Assembly (NCBI GenBank): GCA_035318925.1
Contig: DATHDS010000026.1
Location: 1 to 19,586, forward strand
Source of the DNA: VAXT01 sp035318925
Lineage (GTDB): Bacteria > Actinomycetota > Thermoleophilia > Gaiellales > Gaiellaceae
DNA: 19,586 nt
Direction: 5' to 3'
Shown: one piece after another, positions 6,500-13,353 of the stretch
Layout of the letters: each line of letters opens with the position of its first letter
Numbering within the stretch: the stretch's first letter is position 1
Notes under the pieces: model-generated
Databases searched by the model: none
What the model saw: the letters and a program-made list of their open reading frames with translations, nothing else
What the model was told of the DNA's origin: nothing
Translations under genes and position numbers: made by a program

Positions 6500-7123
6500 T
6501 TAGCGCCTTGTGGGCGACGAAGCTGTAAATCCTCCGTAAAGAAGAAGTGCTGCAATTGCCACAAAAACCCCCGTTTTCGCCGCTCCCAAGCCGGAGACAG
6601 CGGTTCCAGCAGCGGCAACAGCGACGCCCGAGAGAATCAAGGCGTTCCCCAGCGGCCGCCGCCTGATCGTGGCAATTGCTACAACGCCGACGGCCGTCGT
6701 GCCGGCGATGTTGCCCACGAGCGCGACGAGCCGCGCAGGGAAGAAATGGAGGTGATCCTGCGCCGCCGGGATGCTCGAGCCCCAAGTGCCAAACGTGGGA
6801 ACGGCGAGCGCGATTCCGATCGCAAGGCCGATGTAGACGAGAGCAAGCCACAGCGCCCACCGACGCCGGGTGAGCAGCATTGAGCCGAGCCCTAGGAGCG
6901 GTGCCGTCAGCAAGCCGCCGAAGAGGTAGTACACGCGGAAGGCTCGCGAATCCCATCCCGCCGCCGCTCCCCAGGCAAGCGCAGCCGAGGCGACGGCGTA
7001 GCTGACGAGCGCACCTCCCCAAGCGGCCAACTCCGGCGCCTTGCGCGCCCGCCAGCGAGCTGTAAGCAAGCCGCCCAACCGCAACGCGAGCAAGCTTGCC
7101 CCGAACGCAAGAAGCGCCTCCAC
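6500..7123 (-). CDS. Seven-TM integral membrane protein, function unknown
   Basis: I recognise no family. The 207-residue protein has about seven hydrophobic segments, near residues 3-21, 31-54, 61-84, 89-108, 127-153, 157-178 and 185-202. Short Arg-rich loops (TARWRARK, LTRRRW, TIRRRP) probably face the cytoplasm. One longer loop (PTFGTWGSSIPAAQDHLHFF) lies between segments 4 and 5. No catalytic motif is evident. The start is GTG 7123. It has no SD, but a minus-strand TAGGCT (7135-7130) sits six bases upstream, which fits a leaderless transcript. It is divergent from the aminotransferase gene across 33 bases and is followed, 124 bases on, by the Rpf-like gene. Toward its 3' end, codon use is less GC-biased (for example GCAATTGCAGCA) than in neighbouring core genes. 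That could mean weaker selection or more recent acquisition. Confidence 0.72.
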   Translation of the reverse strand: MEALLAFGASLLALRLGGLLTARWRARKAPELAAWGGALVSYAVASAALAWGAAAGWDSRAFRVYYLFGGLLTAPLLGLGSMLLTRRRWALWLALVYIGLAIGIALAVPTFGTWGSSIPAAQDHLHFFPARLVALVGNIAGTTAVGVVAIATIRRRPLGNALILSGVAVAAAGTAVSGLGAAKTGVFVAIAALLLYGGFTASSPTRR

Positions 7124-7156
7124 GACGCCAGCCTAAGGCTGAGCTACGTTTACGGC
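7124..7156. promoter_or_regulatory. Divergent 33-base promoter region with inverted repeat
   Basis: Between two divergent start codons lie CAGCCT (7129-7134) and AGGCTG (7136-7141), an inverted repeat centred on one A. TAGGCT on the minus strand (7135-7130) and TACGTT on the plus strand (7145-7150) each stand six bases from the respective start codon. The repeat could be an operator overlapping both promoters; this is inference. Confidence 0.4.
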
Positions 7157-8308
7157 TTGGCTGAAAAGCGCTATCTGCTCACGCCTGGGCCTACCCCCGT
7201 GCCGCCTGAGGTGCTCGCGGCGATGGCGCTTCCGATCGTCCATCACCGCGGCCCCGACTTCAAGCCGATCTACAAGCAGTGCCTCGAGCGGCTTCAGGAG
7301 GTCTTCCGGACGAAGGGCGACGTCCTGCTCTACACCGCTTCAGGGACCGCGGGGCTCGAGTCGGTCATCTCGAACCTGACGTCTCCGGGCGACCGCGTCG
7401 TCGTCGTCTCGGCCGGCTACTTCGGCGAGCGCTGGGCCGACATCGCGACTGCCTACGGTTGCGCCGTCGATCAGCTGCGGTACGAGTGGGGCGAGACGCC
7501 CACCGCCGAGGATCTCGCCGCGCGCCTGTCCGAGCTCGGCGGGGCGAAAGCCGTCCTCGTCACCCAGTCCGAGACCTCCACTGGAGTCGTTGCCGACGTC
7601 CGCGCTTTCGCGGCCACGGCCAAGGAGGCCGGGACGCTGATCGGCGTCGACGCGATCTCGAGCCTCGGTGCGCTCCCCTGCGAGACCGACGCCTGGTCGC
7701 TCGACTCGGTCGTGGCCGGCTCGCAGAAAGCGCTGATGGCTCCACCCGGGCTGGCCATGGTCTCGGTGTCCGGCGCTGCCTGGGAGGCGAGCGAGGAAGC
7801 GAAGGCGCCGCGCTTCTATCTCGACTGGGAAGGCATGCGCGCGGGCCAGGAGAGTCTCGATGCGCCCTTCACGCCGGCGGTCTCGGTGGTCGTCGGTCTC
7901 AACGTCGCGCTCGGCATGATCCTGGAGCGCGGGCTCGAGGCCGCGTTCGAGCACCACGTGCGGCTCGGCCGCGCGTGCCGGGAGGGGATCAAGGCGATGG
8001 GCCTGGAGCTCTTCTCCCCCGACGACGACAGCTCGGCCGTCGTCACGACTGTCAAGGTTCCCGACCCGGTGGACGGCACGCAGCTCCTGCTCGACCTCCG
8101 CGACCGGTTCGGGATCACGCTCGCACCCGGGCAGGGGCCGATCAAGGGCAAGGTCTTCCGCATCGGGCACATCGGCTTCTTCGACATCTTCGACATCACG
8201 ACGGCGCTCGCCGGGATCGAGCTCACGCTCGCCGAGGCGGGTGCGGACATCGAGCGCGGCGTCGCCGTTACCCAAGCGCTCGAGACGTACGAGCACCAGC
8301 CGGCGTGA
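7157..8308 (+). CDS. Class V PLP aminotransferase (serine/alanine-glyoxylate aminotransferase family), probably serine synthesis
   Basis: The 383-residue protein is a class V PLP-dependent aminotransferase of the alanine/serine-glyoxylate (SPT/AGT) branch. The N-terminal YLLTPGPTPVPPEVL matches the family's GPGP start. TASGTAGLESVISN is the PLP phosphate loop, and GVDAISSLGALPC carries the cofactor-ring Asp. K191 in VVAGSQKALMAPPG is the Schiff-base Lys. It overlaps serA by four bases. In several bacteria and archaea such a pair replaces serC-serA, the aminotransferase acting on 3-phosphohydroxypyruvate. A role in serine synthesis is therefore likely but inferred; serine- or alanine-glyoxylate transamination is the alternative. 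TTG 7157 is the only start that keeps the conserved N-terminus. It has no SD; TACGTT lies six bases upstream. Confidence 0.9.
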   Translation: MAEKRYLLTPGPTPVPPEVLAAMALPIVHHRGPDFKPIYKQCLERLQEVFRTKGDVLLYTASGTAGLESVISNLTSPGDRVVVVSAGYFGERWADIATAYGCAVDQLRYEWGETPTAEDLAARLSELGGAKAVLVTQSETSTGVVADVRAFAATAKEAGTLIGVDAISSLGALPCETDAWSLDSVVAGSQKALMAPPGLAMVSVSGAAWEASEEAKAPRFYLDWEGMRAGQESLDAPFTPAVSVVVGLNVALGMILERGLEAAFEHHVRLGRACREGIKAMGLELFSPDDDSSAVVTTVKVPDPVDGTQLLLDLRDRFGITLAPGQGPIKGKVFRIGHIGFFDIFDITTALAGIELTLAEAGADIERGVAVTQALETYEHQPA

Positions 8309-9885
8309 CACGTGCGAGGGTTCTTGTTCGCGAACTGATCGCCGAGGCCGGAATCGAGCTCCTGCGCGAGCGGTTCGACGTCGACGTGGACGCGGACGGC
8401 GACCTGGCGAGCCAGATCGGGAACTACGACGCGATCGTCATCCGCTCGGCGACGAAGCTCGACGCCGAGCTGATCGGGCGAGCCGACCGGCTGAAGGTGA
8501 TCGGGCGCGCGGGAGTGGGGGTGGACAACGTCGACGTCGAAGCGGCGACCCGGCGGGGCATCGTGGTCGCCAATGCACCCGAGTCGACCGTCATCTCTGC
8601 GGCGGAGCACACGATCGGGCTTCTCCTTGCCCTCTCGAGGAACATCCCTCAGGCGCACGCGGCGCTGAAGGCCGGGCGCTGGGAGCGCTCCGAGCACGGC
8701 GGCCTCGAGCTGGCCGGCAAGACGCTCGGCGTGCTCGGGTTCGGCCGGATCGGTCAGCAGGTGGCCCGTCGCGCGCTCGGGCTGGAGATGCGCGTCGTCG
8801 CGCACGACCCGTTCGTCGCGAAGGAGCGCTTTCGCGAGCTGGGCGTCGAGCGTGCCGAGACCCGCGACGAGGTGCTCGCCGCCGCCGACTTCGTCACCCT
8901 TCATCTCCCGCTGACGGCCGAGACCCGGAGCTCGATCGACGCGACCGCCTTCGCGGCGATGCGCGACGGCGTCCGGCTCGTCAATGCCGCCCGCGGCGAG
9001 TTGCTCGACGAGGACGCGCTGCTCGAGGCGCTGCGCTCCGGCAAGGTCGCGGCCGCCGCGCTCGACGTCTTCAACACCGAGCCGTACGAGGGCCCCTTGC
9101 TCGAGCTCGACAACGTCATCGTCACGCCGCACCTCGCCGCCTCGACCGAGGAGGCGCAGGATCGAGCGGGAGTGATCGTCGCCGAGCAGGTGGCCGCCGC
9201 GCTCGAGGGATCGCTCGTCACAAACGCCGTCAACATCCCGTCGATCGGCGCCGAGGATCTCGAGATCCTGGGCCCGTTCATCCCGCTCGCCGCGACGCTC
9301 GGGCGGCTGGCGATGGAGCTCGCCGGCGGGGCCGCCGAGCGCATCGAGCTCGCCTACTTCGGCGCCCTCTCGGGCTACGACACGCGCTTGCTGACGGTGG
9401 CGGCCCTGAACGGCGCCTTCCAGGGGCGCTCGGACCAGCCGGTCAACTACGTGAACGCTCCGATCATCGCGGCGGAGAGTGGCGTCGAGGTGGTCGAGGA
9501 GCGCCGGCGCGCGTCGCGTGACTTCACGAATCTCATTCGGGTCTCGGTGCGGGCGAACGGGGACGAGCTGCGTGTTTCGGGAACGACGATCGGCCGAGAG
9601 GACCGCCGCTGGCTCGTGAGCGCGCTCGGCTTCGAGCTGGAGATGGAGCTGGCGCCCCTGATGGCGTTCTTCCGCTACGACGACGTCCCCGGCGTGATCG
9701 GCCGGGTCGGAACCCTGTTCGGCGAGGCTGGCGTCAACATCGCGAACATGACGGTCTCAAGGACACGGAAGGGCGAGAAGGCGCTGATGGCGCTCTCGCT
9801 CGACAGCCCGGCGCCCCCGGAGCTTTCGGACGCGTTGCGAGCCGCCGGTTTCGACGACGCGTTCTTCATCTCGCTGACGGATTAG
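8305..9885 (+). CDS. serA: D-3-phosphoglycerate dehydrogenase (type I, with ACT domain)
   Basis: SerA catalyses the first step of serine synthesis, oxidising 3-phosphoglycerate with NAD. The protein has 526 residues, the length of the long type-I form. Order of domains: substrate and nucleotide domains with the NAD loop GVLGFGRIGQQVA (from about residue 142); the catalytic triad R230 (NAARGELLDED), E259 (DVFNTEPYE) and H276 (TPHLAAST); an intervening ASB-type domain (about 310-445); and a C-terminal ACT domain (about 450-526, DDVPGVIGRVGTLFGEAGVNIANM). The ACT domain suggests feedback by serine. The start is GTG 8305 in a GTGA overlap with the aminotransferase, pointing to coupled translation. 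The stop codon overlaps that of a convergent small gene. Confidence 0.97.
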   Translation: MTRARVLVRELIAEAGIELLRERFDVDVDADGDLASQIGNYDAIVIRSATKLDAELIGRADRLKVIGRAGVGVDNVDVEAATRRGIVVANAPESTVISAAEHTIGLLLALSRNIPQAHAALKAGRWERSEHGGLELAGKTLGVLGFGRIGQQVARRALGLEMRVVAHDPFVAKERFRELGVERAETRDEVLAAADFVTLHLPLTAETRSSIDATAFAAMRDGVRLVNAARGELLDEDALLEALRSGKVAAAALDVFNTEPYEGPLLELDNVIVTPHLAASTEEAQDRAGVIVAEQVAAALEGSLVTNAVNIPSIGAEDLEILGPFIPLAATLGRLAMELAGGAAERIELAYFGALSGYDTRLLTVAALNGAFQGRSDQPVNYVNAPIIAAESGVEVVEERRRASRDFTNLIRVSVRANGDELRVSGTTIGREDRRWLVSALGFELEMELAPLMAFFRYDDVPGVIGRVGTLFGEAGVNIANMTVSRTRKGEKALMALSLDSPAPPELSDALRAAGFDDAFFISLTD

Positions 9886-10214
9886 GCTTCGGCGCGCCGC
9901 GGGTTCAGGCGCCGTGCCACAGCGCCGACGCCTCTGAGCTTGGCGATGATCCTGAAGCCGGGGCGGGTCTTGACGACGTCCTCGTGATCCTGGAGCTCGT
10001 GGCCCGGCGCGACGAGGAAGTGCGCCCCATCGGCTCTCGTCTCCTCGTAGTCCTCGAGCGGTGCTGCGATCCGCTGGCCGCACTCAGGGTCCCCGCACTC
10101 GCAGACGAGCTCGGCCTCGTTCGCCCCGAACCGCTCGGCGGTCAGGGCGATGCGCTCGTTGACGTCGCGGAAGCGCGACTCGGTCTTGGCAATGTGTAGC
10201 TCTTCGCTTCTCAT
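9882..10214 (-). CDS. Small conserved-looking protein with CxC/C cluster, function unknown
   Basis: The 110-residue protein resembles small actinobacterial hypothetical proteins with an N-terminal helix (TESRFRDVNERIALTAERFG) followed by a cysteine cluster, LVCECGDPECGQRI. It then has a Glu/Asp-rich segment (LEDYEETRADGAHFLVAPGH) and a VVKTRPGFRIIAK strand. The three Cys, near residues 38, 40 and 45, could bind a metal with the nearby His; this is inference. The start is ATG 10214, without SD. The ATG lies in a possible stem (TCTCAT 10209-10214 with ATGAGA 10223-10228). Its stop TAA (9882-9884) overlaps the serA stop TAG (9883-9885) on the opposite strand, so the two genes converge with a four-base overlap. 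No function is assigned. Confidence 0.7.
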   Translation of the reverse strand: MRSEELHIAKTESRFRDVNERIALTAERFGANEAELVCECGDPECGQRIAAPLEDYEETRADGAHFLVAPGHELQDHEDVVKTRPGFRIIAKLRGVGAVARRLNPRRAEA

Positions 10215-10328
10215 CGGGGGTTATGAGAGAAACGAAGAAGCCCCCCGGAAAGTTTCGGTGCCATTCCTCCTCGATCGTGGCATGGGCGGGCCTGTTGAGG
10301 CGTCGTCCCTCGGCAGTCGTGCTTTTGG

Positions 10329-10380
10329 TCGCGGAAAGTGCGCAGCACTTTGCGCGAGTCCCGGGCCCGTGGCCCGGGAC
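10329..10380. repeat. Two tandem strong hairpins in the spacer before the ybaK-type gene
   Basis: The first is 10329-10341 with 10345-10357: 12 of 13 pairs around a GCA loop, with inner AAAGTGC/GCACTTT perfect. The second is 10358-10367 with 10371-10380: GTCCCGGGCC/GGCCCGGGAC, ten perfect pairs with a three-base loop. They abut, and neither has a T tract. The 187-base spacer otherwise shows only a weak stem near 10259-10282. They may be dispersed palindromic repeats or RNA structure. Confidence 0.6.
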
Positions 10381-10401
10381 CATTCGCCTAACCTTGACCC
10401 C

Positions 10402-10890
10402 ATGGTTCGCCCCTGGCCGGAAGCCGTCGAGCGCGTCTCCTCCTTTCTCAGCCAGATGGGCGCCGAGGCGCGCATCGAGGAGTTCGAGACGGGCACGCCG
10501 ACGGCGGTTGACGCCGCCCGCGCCGCTGGCTGCAAGCTGGGCCAGATCGTGAAGACGCTCGTCTTCGACGGCGAGGGGCGCTGGGTGGTGGCGCTCGTGC
10601 CGGGCGACCGCCGAGCCGACCCGAAGAAGATCGCCGCAGCGGCCGGCGCGGCAAAATTGAAGATCGCGTCACCCGAGCAGGTCGAGCGTGCAACCGGCTT
10701 CGTCGCGGGTGCCGTCGCGCCCTTCCCGCTCCCGAAGGTCGACCGGGTGTTCGTCGACCAGGGCCTGCTCTCGTACAAGCTCGTCTGGGTCGGCGCCGGT
10801 TCGCCCAGCCACATGGCGGTGCTCTCGTCAGCCGACCTCGTGCGCCTGGCCAGGGCGCAACCTATGGACGCCGTCGAGGCGGCCACGTAA
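10402..10890 (+). CDS. ybaK: YbaK/ProRS-associated domain aminoacyl-tRNA deacylase
   Basis: The 162-residue single-domain protein belongs to the YbaK/EbsC/ProX family, which hydrolyses mischarged tRNAs, classically Cys-tRNA(Pro) or Ala-tRNA(Pro). The conserved Lys lies in GQIVKTLVF (K51). FETGTPTAVDAARAAGC upstream and AGAVAPFPLPK, in place of the usual GGVSPFG loop, also fit the family. The C-terminal SSADLVRLARAQPMDAV is typical. Which mischarged tRNA it edits cannot be told from sequence alone. The start is ATG 10402: it has no SD, but TAACCT (10389-10394) lies seven bases upstream, which fits a leaderless message. The gene ends 31 bases before ilvE. The open frame further upstream crosses the palindromic spacer and is not coding in appearance. 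Confidence 0.9.
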   Translation: MVRPWPEAVERVSSFLSQMGAEARIEEFETGTPTAVDAARAAGCKLGQIVKTLVFDGEGRWVVALVPGDRRADPKKIAAAAGAAKLKIASPEQVERATGFVAGAVAPFPLPKVDRVFVDQGLLSYKLVWVGAGSPSHMAVLSSADLVRLARAQPMDAVEAAT

Positions 10891-10921
10891 CCTTTGACGG
10901 ACTTCGGCAAGGAGGCAGCTC

Positions 10922-11860
10922 GTGCGTGAGACCGACAAGATCTGGATGAACGGTGAGCTCGTCGACTGGGCCGACGCAACGGTCCATGTCGGCACGCACG
11001 GGCTCCACTACGGGACCGGCGTGTTCGAAGGGATTCGCTGCTACGAGACCGAGAAGGGGCCGGCGGTCTTCCGGCTGACCGACCACCTGAACCGGTTCGA
11101 CAACTCCGCGAAGCTCCTCTACATGGAGCTCGGGTACTCGGTGGAGGAGCTCCACTCCGCGTGCATGGACCTGATCGGAGCGAACGGGCTGCCCGAGTGC
11201 TACCTGCGGCCGATCGCGTTCTCCGGCTACGGCGAGCTCGGTGTCTCCACGGCCGGAAACCCGATCGACGTCGTGATCATGAGCTGGCCCTGGGGCGCCT
11301 ACCTCGGCGAGGAGGGCCTGAAGAACGGGATCCGCGTCAAGATCTCGTCCTGGCAGCGCGTTGGCCCGAACACGATCCCGCACGCCTCGAAGGCGACCGG
11401 GATCTACCTGAACTCGATGCTCGCGGTGACCGAGGCGAATCGCGCCGGCTACGACGAGGCGATCCTGCTCACCGCCGACGGGTTCATCGCCGACGGCTCC
11501 GGTGAGAACGTCTTCGTCGTCAAGGACGGTAAGATCGCGACTCCGCCGCTTTCGACTTCGATCCTTCCCGGGATCACCCGCGACTCGCTGATCCAGATCG
11601 CACAGGACCTCGGTTACACGGTCGAGGAGAAGAACCTGATCCGCTCCGACCTCGCAACCGCAGACGAGATCTTCATGACCGGCACCGCCGCCGAGGTGAC
11701 GCCGATCCGCGAGGTCGACGATCGCGAGATCGGGCCCCCGGGGCCGGTGACGAAGGAGCTGCAAACCGCCTACCTCGACACGTGCCGCGGCAAGAGCGAG
11801 CGCTGGGCGCAGTGGCTCGAGTACGCGAAGATCGGGAACGCAACGCCAGCCGAGGCGTGA
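10922..11860 (+). CDS. ilvE: Branched-chain amino-acid aminotransferase (class IV PLP)
   Basis: The enzyme performs the last step of leucine, isoleucine and valine synthesis, moving an amino group from glutamate. The protein has 312 residues, the normal bacterial size. It opens with KIWMNGELVDWADATVHVGTHGLHYGTGVFEGIRCY, the class IV signature. K157 in ASKATGIYLNSMLA is the PLP Lys. EAILLTADGFIADGSGENVFVV and STSILPGITRDSL complete the PLP site. The start is GTG 10922, with a strong SD AAGGAGG (10909-10915) six bases upstream. The stop overlaps the following DegT-family gene by four bases, so the two aminotransferases are translationally linked. D-amino-acid aminotransferase or ADC lyase, relatives in the same fold, are less likely given the length and N-terminus. 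Confidence 0.95.
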   Translation: MRETDKIWMNGELVDWADATVHVGTHGLHYGTGVFEGIRCYETEKGPAVFRLTDHLNRFDNSAKLLYMELGYSVEELHSACMDLIGANGLPECYLRPIAFSGYGELGVSTAGNPIDVVIMSWPWGAYLGEEGLKNGIRVKISSWQRVGPNTIPHASKATGIYLNSMLAVTEANRAGYDEAILLTADGFIADGSGENVFVVKDGKIATPPLSTSILPGITRDSLIQIAQDLGYTVEEKNLIRSDLATADEIFMTGTAAEVTPIREVDDREIGPPGPVTKELQTAYLDTCRGKSERWAQWLEYAKIGNATPAEA

Positions 11861-12975
11861 AGACCGAGACACGGGTCCCGCTCAGCCGCCCGTACATAGG
11901 AGACCGCGAGGAAGAGCTCGTCCTGGAGGTGCTCCGTTCCGGACGGCTCTCACTCGGGCCGACGATCGAGCGCTTCGAGCAACTGATCGCCGAGCGCGTG
12001 AGGGCACCCTACGCGGCAGCCGTCTCGAGCGGGACCGCGGGGCTGCACATGCTGTGTCACCTCGCCGACGTGGGGGAGGGCGACGAGGTGATCACCTCGC
12101 CCGTCTCGTTCGTCGCAACGGCGAACTGCTTCATCCTCGAGGGCGGGCGGCCGGTGTTCGCGGACGTCGACCCCGGCACGCTCAACCTCGACCCGGCTGC
12201 GGTCGAGGCGGCGATCACCGACCGGACGAAGGGCATCGTGGCCGTCGACATGTTCGGCTACCCCTGCGAGCTCGACGAGCTGCGCGCGATCGCCGAGCGC
12301 CACGGGTTCTGGATCATCGACGATTCGTGCGAGGCCCTCGGCGCCGAGTACAAGGGTGAGCCGATCGGCTCGCACGGCATCTCGGGCGCCTTCGGCTTCT
12401 ACCCCAACAAGCAAGTCACGACCGGCGAGGGCGGCGTCATCACCACGCATGACGAAGAGGAGTGGGAGATCCTCAAGAGCCTGCGCAACCAGGGGCGCTC
12501 GTACGACTCGCGCTGGTTCCACCATGTCCGGGTCGGGTTCAACTACCGGTTCTCGGATATCCAGGCTGCGGTCGGGATCGCGCAACTGGAGAAGCTCGAC
12601 GAGATGCTGACGATGCGGAGCGAGGCCGCGGCACGCTACGGGATGTTGCTCGAGGCGGTCGACGCGGTCGAGCCGCCGCACGCCGACGATGCAGACCACA
12701 AGCGGTCATGGTTCGTCTACGTCGTCAAGGTCGCCGAGGGCATCGATCGCGACACTGTCCTCGAACGGCTCGCCGCCCAGGGCATCGAGGCCGGCCATTA
12801 CGTCCCGGCAGTCCATCTCCAGCCGTACATGCGAGAGCGCTACGGCTTCACCGAAGGCACGTGCCCGGTCGCCGAGGATGCGTGCGACCGAACGCTCGCG
12901 CTTCCCTTCTTCCCGCAGCTCGAGGCCGAGGACCAGGAACGAGTCGTCTCGGCGCTGCGGGACGCCGTCGCGTAG
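11857..12975 (+). CDS. DegT/DnrJ/EryC1-family PLP aminotransferase (sugar aminotransferase type)
   Basis: The 372-residue protein is a DegT/DnrJ/EryC1/StrS aminotransferase. These mostly aminate nucleotide-linked ketosugars. Markers are VPLSRPYIGDREEELVLEVLRSGRLSLGP at the N-terminus, AAVSSGTAGLHM (phosphate site), IIDDSCEALGAEYKG (cofactor Asp), and K185 in FGFYPNKQVTTGEGG. The tail LPFFPQLEAEDQERVV is also typical. No other sugar-nucleotide gene is nearby, so the substrate is open; the neighbours are ilvE and a possible RemA-like gene. The start is GTG 11857, in a GTGA overlap with ilvE. Pairing a core amino-acid transaminase with this family in one coupled unit is unusual and is discussed as a finding. 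Confidence 0.92.
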   Translation: MKTETRVPLSRPYIGDREEELVLEVLRSGRLSLGPTIERFEQLIAERVRAPYAAAVSSGTAGLHMLCHLADVGEGDEVITSPVSFVATANCFILEGGRPVFADVDPGTLNLDPAAVEAAITDRTKGIVAVDMFGYPCELDELRAIAERHGFWIIDDSCEALGAEYKGEPIGSHGISGAFGFYPNKQVTTGEGGVITTHDEEEWEILKSLRNQGRSYDSRWFHHVRVGFNYRFSDIQAAVGIAQLEKLDEMLTMRSEAAARYGMLLEAVDAVEPPHADDADHKRSWFVYVVKVAEGIDRDTVLERLAAQGIEAGHYVPAVHLQPYMRERYGFTEGTCPVAEDACDRTLALPFFPQLEAEDQERVVSALRDAVA

Positions 12976-12990
12976 GGGGATAATCCCGGC

Positions 12991-13350
12991 ATGGCGGACG
13001 GCTCGGGACGGATGATCTTCCTCGGCTTCGGCAAGTACGCGCGCGCGGACAAGATTTACGCGGTCGAGCCGATCGTCGGCAAGGACCGCGGCGGAGGTCA
13101 CCGCACGCGGGTGTGGATCGAGGGCGTGCCGGACCCCATCATCGCCGGCCGCACGGAGCGGACGATCCTCCACGACATGGGCCAGGATGCCGCGATGGGC
13201 GCGCCGATCATCGACGAGGCCGTCAAGCTTGCGGAGCGAATCGTCGCCGACGCCGACAAGGGCCGCGTGGATCTGAACGATCTCGGTCGCCGGGCGCGGC
13301 GCCTGCTCGAGAAGACCTCCCGCCCCGACGACGGCGAGAAGCTCTTCTAG
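12991..13350 (+). CDS. Possible RemA/DUF370-like regulatory protein
   Basis: The 119-residue protein has an N-terminal half, MIFLGFGKYARADKIYAVEPI then RTRVWIEGVPDPIIAGRTERTIL, that resembles RemA (DUF370). RemA proteins have an IGFGNxVxANRIxSI start and a later GRRTRAVI strand; they are small DNA-binding regulators of matrix or osmoprotection genes in Firmicutes. The middle helix seems shorter here, and a C-terminal helical tail (EAVKLAERIVADADKGRVDLNDLGRRARRLLEKT) is added. I hold the assignment at moderate confidence; it may be its own family. ATG 12991 is preceded at six bases by GATAAT (12979-12984), consistent with a promoter and leaderless start just after the DegT-family gene. ATG 13012 (MIFLGFG) is an alternative. 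The MFS gene starts three bases after the stop. Confidence 0.65.
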   Translation: MADGSGRMIFLGFGKYARADKIYAVEPIVGKDRGGGHRTRVWIEGVPDPIIAGRTERTILHDMGQDAAMGAPIIDEAVKLAERIVADADKGRVDLNDLGRRARRLLEKTSRPDDGEKLF

Positions 13351-13353
13351 GAC

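Noticed and set aside
10084..10383. 99-codon minus-strand ORF in the spacer before the ybaK-type gene
   Set aside because: It reads through both palindromes and the small CxC/C gene in another frame, with no domain.
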